From assembly GCA_016281125.1 (NCBI GenBank), contig JAEEIA010000059.1, positions 1 to 62,558 of the forward strand: DNA of 62,558 nucleotides, read 5' to 3'. The notes under the pieces were generated by a model. It made no database searches and had not been told where the DNA came from. It was given only the letters and a program-made list of their open reading frames with translations. The DNA is from Oscillospiraceae bacterium. GTDB taxonomy: Bacteria > Bacillota > Clostridia > Oscillospirales > Ruminococcaceae. Shown piece by piece: positions 59,481 through 62,558 of this stretch. Numbering within the stretch: the stretch's first letter is position 1; the number at the start of each line of letters is the position of its first letter. The position numbers were made by a program, and so were the translations under genes.

Positions 59481-60908
59481 TTGAAAAAACAGAAAGGAGT
59501 GCAGCCCCTTTCCGGACTGCTGAATAAAATTATGGCAAAGAACAGACAAAAAAGCAACAAGGGCATTTCCTGTCTGGGCGCCCTGCTGATTTTATGTATG
59601 CTGCTGATTGCGGCATTTACCGGCACAGTCAACTGGCTGTTCCGGGCCGGAAACGTCCCGAAGCTGCTGGATCATTATTACTGCTATTATACCGCTGACG
59701 ATATGGGCGACATCGTTCCGCCCGGCTCCTTCGTCATCACAGAGGAAACCAAGAAGATCAATACGCAGGAAATCGTCCTGTACCGCGACAGGCAGAACGA
59801 ATGCCGCATCGCAATCGCAAGCCTGATTGTCGATTCCAGCTCCACCGAGGAGGAGCAGACCGCAAAAACCTATTACCTCACCACCAAAACCAATGCAACT
59901 GCTGTCGAAGTCAGTGAGGACGCTATCCTCGGCATCTGCCGGAACAAGAGCTCCGGCATCGGCTGGCTGATCCGCGAACTGACCAGCACCTACGGCCTGA
60001 TTGTCGGACTGGTGCTCCCCTGCGTCATCCTGCTCCTGTACCTGATTTCCGCAATCATCCGCGGCAGAGATACGGAGCCGGACTTCGACGACGAGGACAC
60101 TGACCTCGCATTTGTCAAGTCCATTCAGCAGAAGCAGCAGAAAATCGCAGAGCGCGACGCCGAGCGTCTGGCAAAGGAACGCAAAAAGACACAGACCTTC
60201 GATGACGCTTTCTATACCGATCCGGATGCGGCGCCGTCCGCGCGCGAGCGCATGAGCGACGAGGAAATCGCAAAGCTGGAGGAGGAGGAAGCCGCCCGCC
60301 GTGCAGAGCGCATCGCGGCTGTCCGCACGCACATGGAGCAGCGCCGCCAGACCGAAACCCCGGACGGTGTGCCGCTCTATACCACCGAAATCATCACCAA
60401 GACACATACGCTTTCGCTTCCGAAAACCGGCGACCAGAAGCTGACCAATGCGGAAAAGCCCCTGAAGCCGACCCCGACCGAGGACATCCCGCGTCTGACC
60501 GCAACCGGTCATATTCAGATTCCGTCCCCGGAACAGCTTGAAAAGGAGAAGAAAGCGCAGGAGGCACAGGAGGACCGTCTGCGTCATGCGGCAGAGCTCG
60601 CAAGAGCCGCACAGGATGCCGCATTCGGTGATGTTTCACCGCGCCGTCAGAAGGAAGAACCGGCTGCGCCTGTCCGCAGGGCTGAAACCGTCGAGGAAAT
60701 CCTGAACGGCAGTCAGCCCGCAGCAAAGCCTGCCGAAACGGCGCCTGCTCCTGCGGCAAAGCCCGCTGCTCCGGCTGAAACCGCATCTGCTCCGGCTGAA
60801 AAGACTGTGAAAAAGACCGTCAAAAAGGTTGTCAAAAAAACGCAGATCAAGTCCTCTGACTTCGGCGATCTGATGGCGTTCCTCGACAATGAGCAGAAAA
60901 AGCTGTAA
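59481..60908 (+). CDS. Two-pass membrane protein with S26-like middle domain and long basic/acidic tail
   Basis: 475 residues if started at TTG 59481; the start is uncertain because AAAGGAG lies at 59494-59500 and the first ATG (59532) is 31 nt further on. A transmembrane helix (about 30-52), an extracytoplasmic domain of about 125 residues containing MGDIVPPGSFVI, and a second helix (about 172-193) resemble signal-peptidase-like proteins, but no catalytic Ser-Lys pair is evident. The cytoplasmic tail (about 195-475) is charged and coiled-coil-like, then Ala/Pro/Lys-rich, with VKKTVKKVVKKTQ near the end. Function unknown. Confidence 0.72.
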   Translation: MKKQKGVQPLSGLLNKIMAKNRQKSNKGISCLGALLILCMLLIAAFTGTVNWLFRAGNVPKLLDHYYCYYTADDMGDIVPPGSFVITEETKKINTQEIVLYRDRQNECRIAIASLIVDSSSTEEEQTAKTYYLTTKTNATAVEVSEDAILGICRNKSSGIGWLIRELTSTYGLIVGLVLPCVILLLYLISAIIRGRDTEPDFDDEDTDLAFVKSIQQKQQKIAERDAERLAKERKKTQTFDDAFYTDPDAAPSARERMSDEEIAKLEEEEAARRAERIAAVRTHMEQRRQTETPDGVPLYTTEIITKTHTLSLPKTGDQKLTNAEKPLKPTPTEDIPRLTATGHIQIPSPEQLEKEKKAQEAQEDRLRHAAELARAAQDAAFGDVSPRRQKEEPAAPVRRAETVEEILNGSQPAAKPAETAPAPAAKPAAPAETASAPAEKTVKKTVKKVVKKTQIKSSDFGDLMAFLDNEQKKL

Positions 60909-60929
60909 GCATACAGATTCGTACAAACA

Positions 60930-60960
60930 AGACCGGAACGGGCTGCACCTGTTCCGGTCT
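60930..60960 (+). terminator. Terminator between the membrane-protein gene and metG
   Basis: Stem AGACCGGAAC / GTTCCGGTCT, 11-nt loop, followed by GATTTTTG. Confidence 0.88.
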
Positions 60961-61022
60961 GATTTTTGCGTGCTGTTCCGCGGTGCAAAATGCTCCGACT
61001 TTTGCATATCACCCGAAAAAAC

Positions 61023-61051
61023 TTGATTTTTCAGACGAAATGTGCTATAAT
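61023..61051 (+). promoter_or_regulatory. Promoter of metG
   Basis: TTGATT (61023-61028), 17-nt spacer, TATAAT (61046-61051), 40 nt before the ATG; no T-box or SAM riboswitch leader fits in this space. Confidence 0.82.
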
Positions 61052-61090
61052 ATATTGAATCATTCTATACTTTCAGAAAGGACAACGATT

Positions 61091-62558
61091 ATGTCAAAGA
61101 ATCAGGATTCCGGCAACAAAAAGCCGTTTGAAATTCCGCGCCCGGTTTTCCCGAAGCGCGCTGTTGTCACGGGCGGTATGCCCTACGGAAACAAAGAGCT
61201 GCACTTCGGTCATGTCGGCGGAATGCTTGTATTTGCAGATACCTACGCACGCTTTCTGCGTGACAGAATCGGAAAGGAAAATGTGATTTTCGTCAGCGGC
61301 ACGGACTGCTACGGCTCCCCGATTGCGGAGGGCTGGCGCAAAAAGGTCGCAGACGGTGAATTTTCCGGTACGCTGGAGGAATTTGTCCAGCGCAACCACG
61401 ACAAGCAGAAGGCGACGCTTGCTGCCTACGCAATCTCTCCGAATCTGTTCGGTGCTTCCGGCCTCGGCAGAACCAAGGAGATTCACGCGAAATATACGCT
61501 GAAATTCTTGCAGTCGCTTTATGACAAGGGGCAGCTGAACCAGATCACAACCATGCAGTTCTTTGACGAAAAGGCAGGCGTATTTCTGAACGGCCGCCAG
61601 GTCGTCGGAAAATGTCCGGTCGAGGGCTGCACCTCGGAAAAGGGCTATGCCGACGAATGTGATCTCGGGCATCAGTATATGCCGGAGAACCTGCTGAATC
61701 CGGTTTCCACACTGACCGGCGAGAAGCCGACCATGAAGCCGGTCACGAACTGGTATTTCAAGCTGCGTGACTACGAAAAGCTGCTTCAGGACTGGGTCGC
61801 GGAGATGCAGAAGGATAAGTCGGTCCGTCCGGTTGTGTGGAAAACAATCGGGGAATTCTTAAAGCCCCCTGTCATTTATATCAAGCGCGAGTTTGAGGAA
61901 AAGTACCTGACGCTCAAAGAGCAGATGCCGGAGCACAATTATCTGGAAGAGCCGAAAAAGCCCTCGTTCACAATCGAGTTTGCAAAGCTGACCGACTGCG
62001 ACGAGGCCTGCCGCATCCTGACGGCCAACGGCATCCGCTACCGCACCGGCAAGACGCTCGTGCCGTTCCGTCTGACCGGAAATATCGAGTGGGGCGTGCC
62101 CGCGCCGGTTCTGGAGGGCGCAGAAGGCCTGACCGTGTGGGTCTGGCCGGAATCGCTCTGGGCGCCGATCTCGTTCACGCAGGCGTATCTCGAACAGATC
62201 GGGCATAATACCGCCGAGTGGAAGGACTACTGGTGCAGCAAGGACGCAAAAGTCTACCAGTTCATCGGGCAGGATAACATCTACTTCTACGGCATTGCAG
62301 AGCCCGCGATGTGGATGGCGCAGCAGCAGGCAGCAGAAAAAGTCTCCGACCCGCCGGAGGGCGAGCTGCAAATGCCGGTCATCGTCGCAAATCACCACAT
62401 TCTGTTTCTGGATAAGAAGGCGTCGAGCTCCGGTGCCGTCAAGCCGCCGATGGCAGATGATCTGCTGAATTTCTACACGCCTGAACAGCTCCGTATGCAC
62501 TGGCTGGGTCTGGGACTCGGACAGCGTTCGGTCAGCTTCATGCCGAAGCCCTATAACC
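61091..62558 (+). CDS. metG: Methionyl-tRNA synthetase, atypical subtype, 3' end beyond window
   Basis: 489 codons are in the window and the frame is open at the right edge. It charges tRNA-Met. The class I signature HIGH appears as HFGH in NKELHFGHVGGM, and the region VSGTDCYGSPIAEG matches MetRS. A zinc-knuckle-like segment (KCPVEGC...DECDLGH) and the core VWVWPESLWAPISF and FIGQDNIYFYGI are present. Where KMSKS is expected, after NHHILFLD, the sequence reads KKASSSG: only part of the loop is kept. AAAGGA precedes the ATG. Confidence 0.9.
   Translation, partial: MSKNQDSGNKKPFEIPRPVFPKRAVVTGGMPYGNKELHFGHVGGMLVFADTYARFLRDRIGKENVIFVSGTDCYGSPIAEGWRKKVADGEFSGTLEEFVQRNHDKQKATLAAYAISPNLFGASGLGRTKEIHAKYTLKFLQSLYDKGQLNQITTMQFFDEKAGVFLNGRQVVGKCPVEGCTSEKGYADECDLGHQYMPENLLNPVSTLTGEKPTMKPVTNWYFKLRDYEKLLQDWVAEMQKDKSVRPVVWKTIGEFLKPPVIYIKREFEEKYLTLKEQMPEHNYLEEPKKPSFTIEFAKLTDCDEACRILTANGIRYRTGKTLVPFRLTGNIEWGVPAPVLEGAEGLTVWVWPESLWAPISFTQAYLEQIGHNTAEWKDYWCSKDAKVYQFIGQDNIYFYGIAEPAMWMAQQQAAEKVSDPPEGELQMPVIVANHHILFLDKKASSSGAVKPPMADDLLNFYTPEQLRMHWLGLGLGQRSVSFMPKPYN

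Overview
The window is a stretch of the chromosome of a cellulosome-forming member of the Ruminococcaceae. Evidence: two secreted proteins end in duplicated type I dockerin repeats (17269-21679), there is a GH94 cellobiose phosphorylase and a GH42 beta-galactosidase, promoters are strong Firmicutes-type (TTGACA-17-TATAAT), and the GC content is clearly above 50 percent by eye. A Ruminococcus close to R. champanellensis would fit, but the species is an inference.

Layout. 1-6252 (minus) is the 5' part of a giant surface protein: signal peptide, choice-of-anchor-A-like domain and at least twelve complete CnaB modules, preceded by a structured 335-nt leader. 7057-14466 (plus) holds GH42, two small lipoproteins, a GH25 lysozyme, rsmD, two paralogous membrane proteins, coaD, a coiled-coil protein and a VanZ protein. 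A lone large serine recombinase and a membrane-tethered XRE regulator follow (14822-16991). 17269-23337 (minus) is an operon of ECF sigma factor, membrane anti-sigma, and two dockerin proteins. 23675-25069 is a surface protein with a paralogue at 52760-53695. serS, a second sigma/anti-sigma pair and cellobiose phosphorylase occupy 25742-31864. 32881-35444 (minus) is a zinc-ribbon protein / LRAT-fold protein / YgjP-like peptidase cluster. A WYL regulator and an LCP wall ligase follow.

38324-45568 (minus) is the classical oriC-proximal operon rpmH-rnpA-yidD-yidC-jag-mnmE-mnmG-rsmG, marked by four perfect parS palindromes. dnaA and DnaA-box clusters are not visible here. Next come an OmpR-type two-component system, divergent from an EAL/degenerate-GGDEF protein, then a NERD protein and a group III-like phosphofructokinase. 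53805-53980 looks like a small RNA gene. The right end has a VWA lipoprotein, a third sigma/anti-sigma pair, tRNA-Thr(CGT) with a decayed tRNA-like neighbour, a membrane protein and the start of an unusual metG.

Themes. The accessory genes point to cell-surface and plant-polysaccharide biology: dockerin proteins controlled by a co-transcribed ECF sigma/anti-sigma pair, wall-anchored proteins, and phosphorolytic cellobiose use. Intergenic spaces carry several families of dispersed repeats with hairpins. One family has a hairpin whose arms differ in sequence between copies but stay self-complementary, and whose core is inverted relative to its flanks. No CRISPR array, complete IS element or phage was seen. 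All functional statements rest on reading the sequence and on family knowledge; no database search was run.
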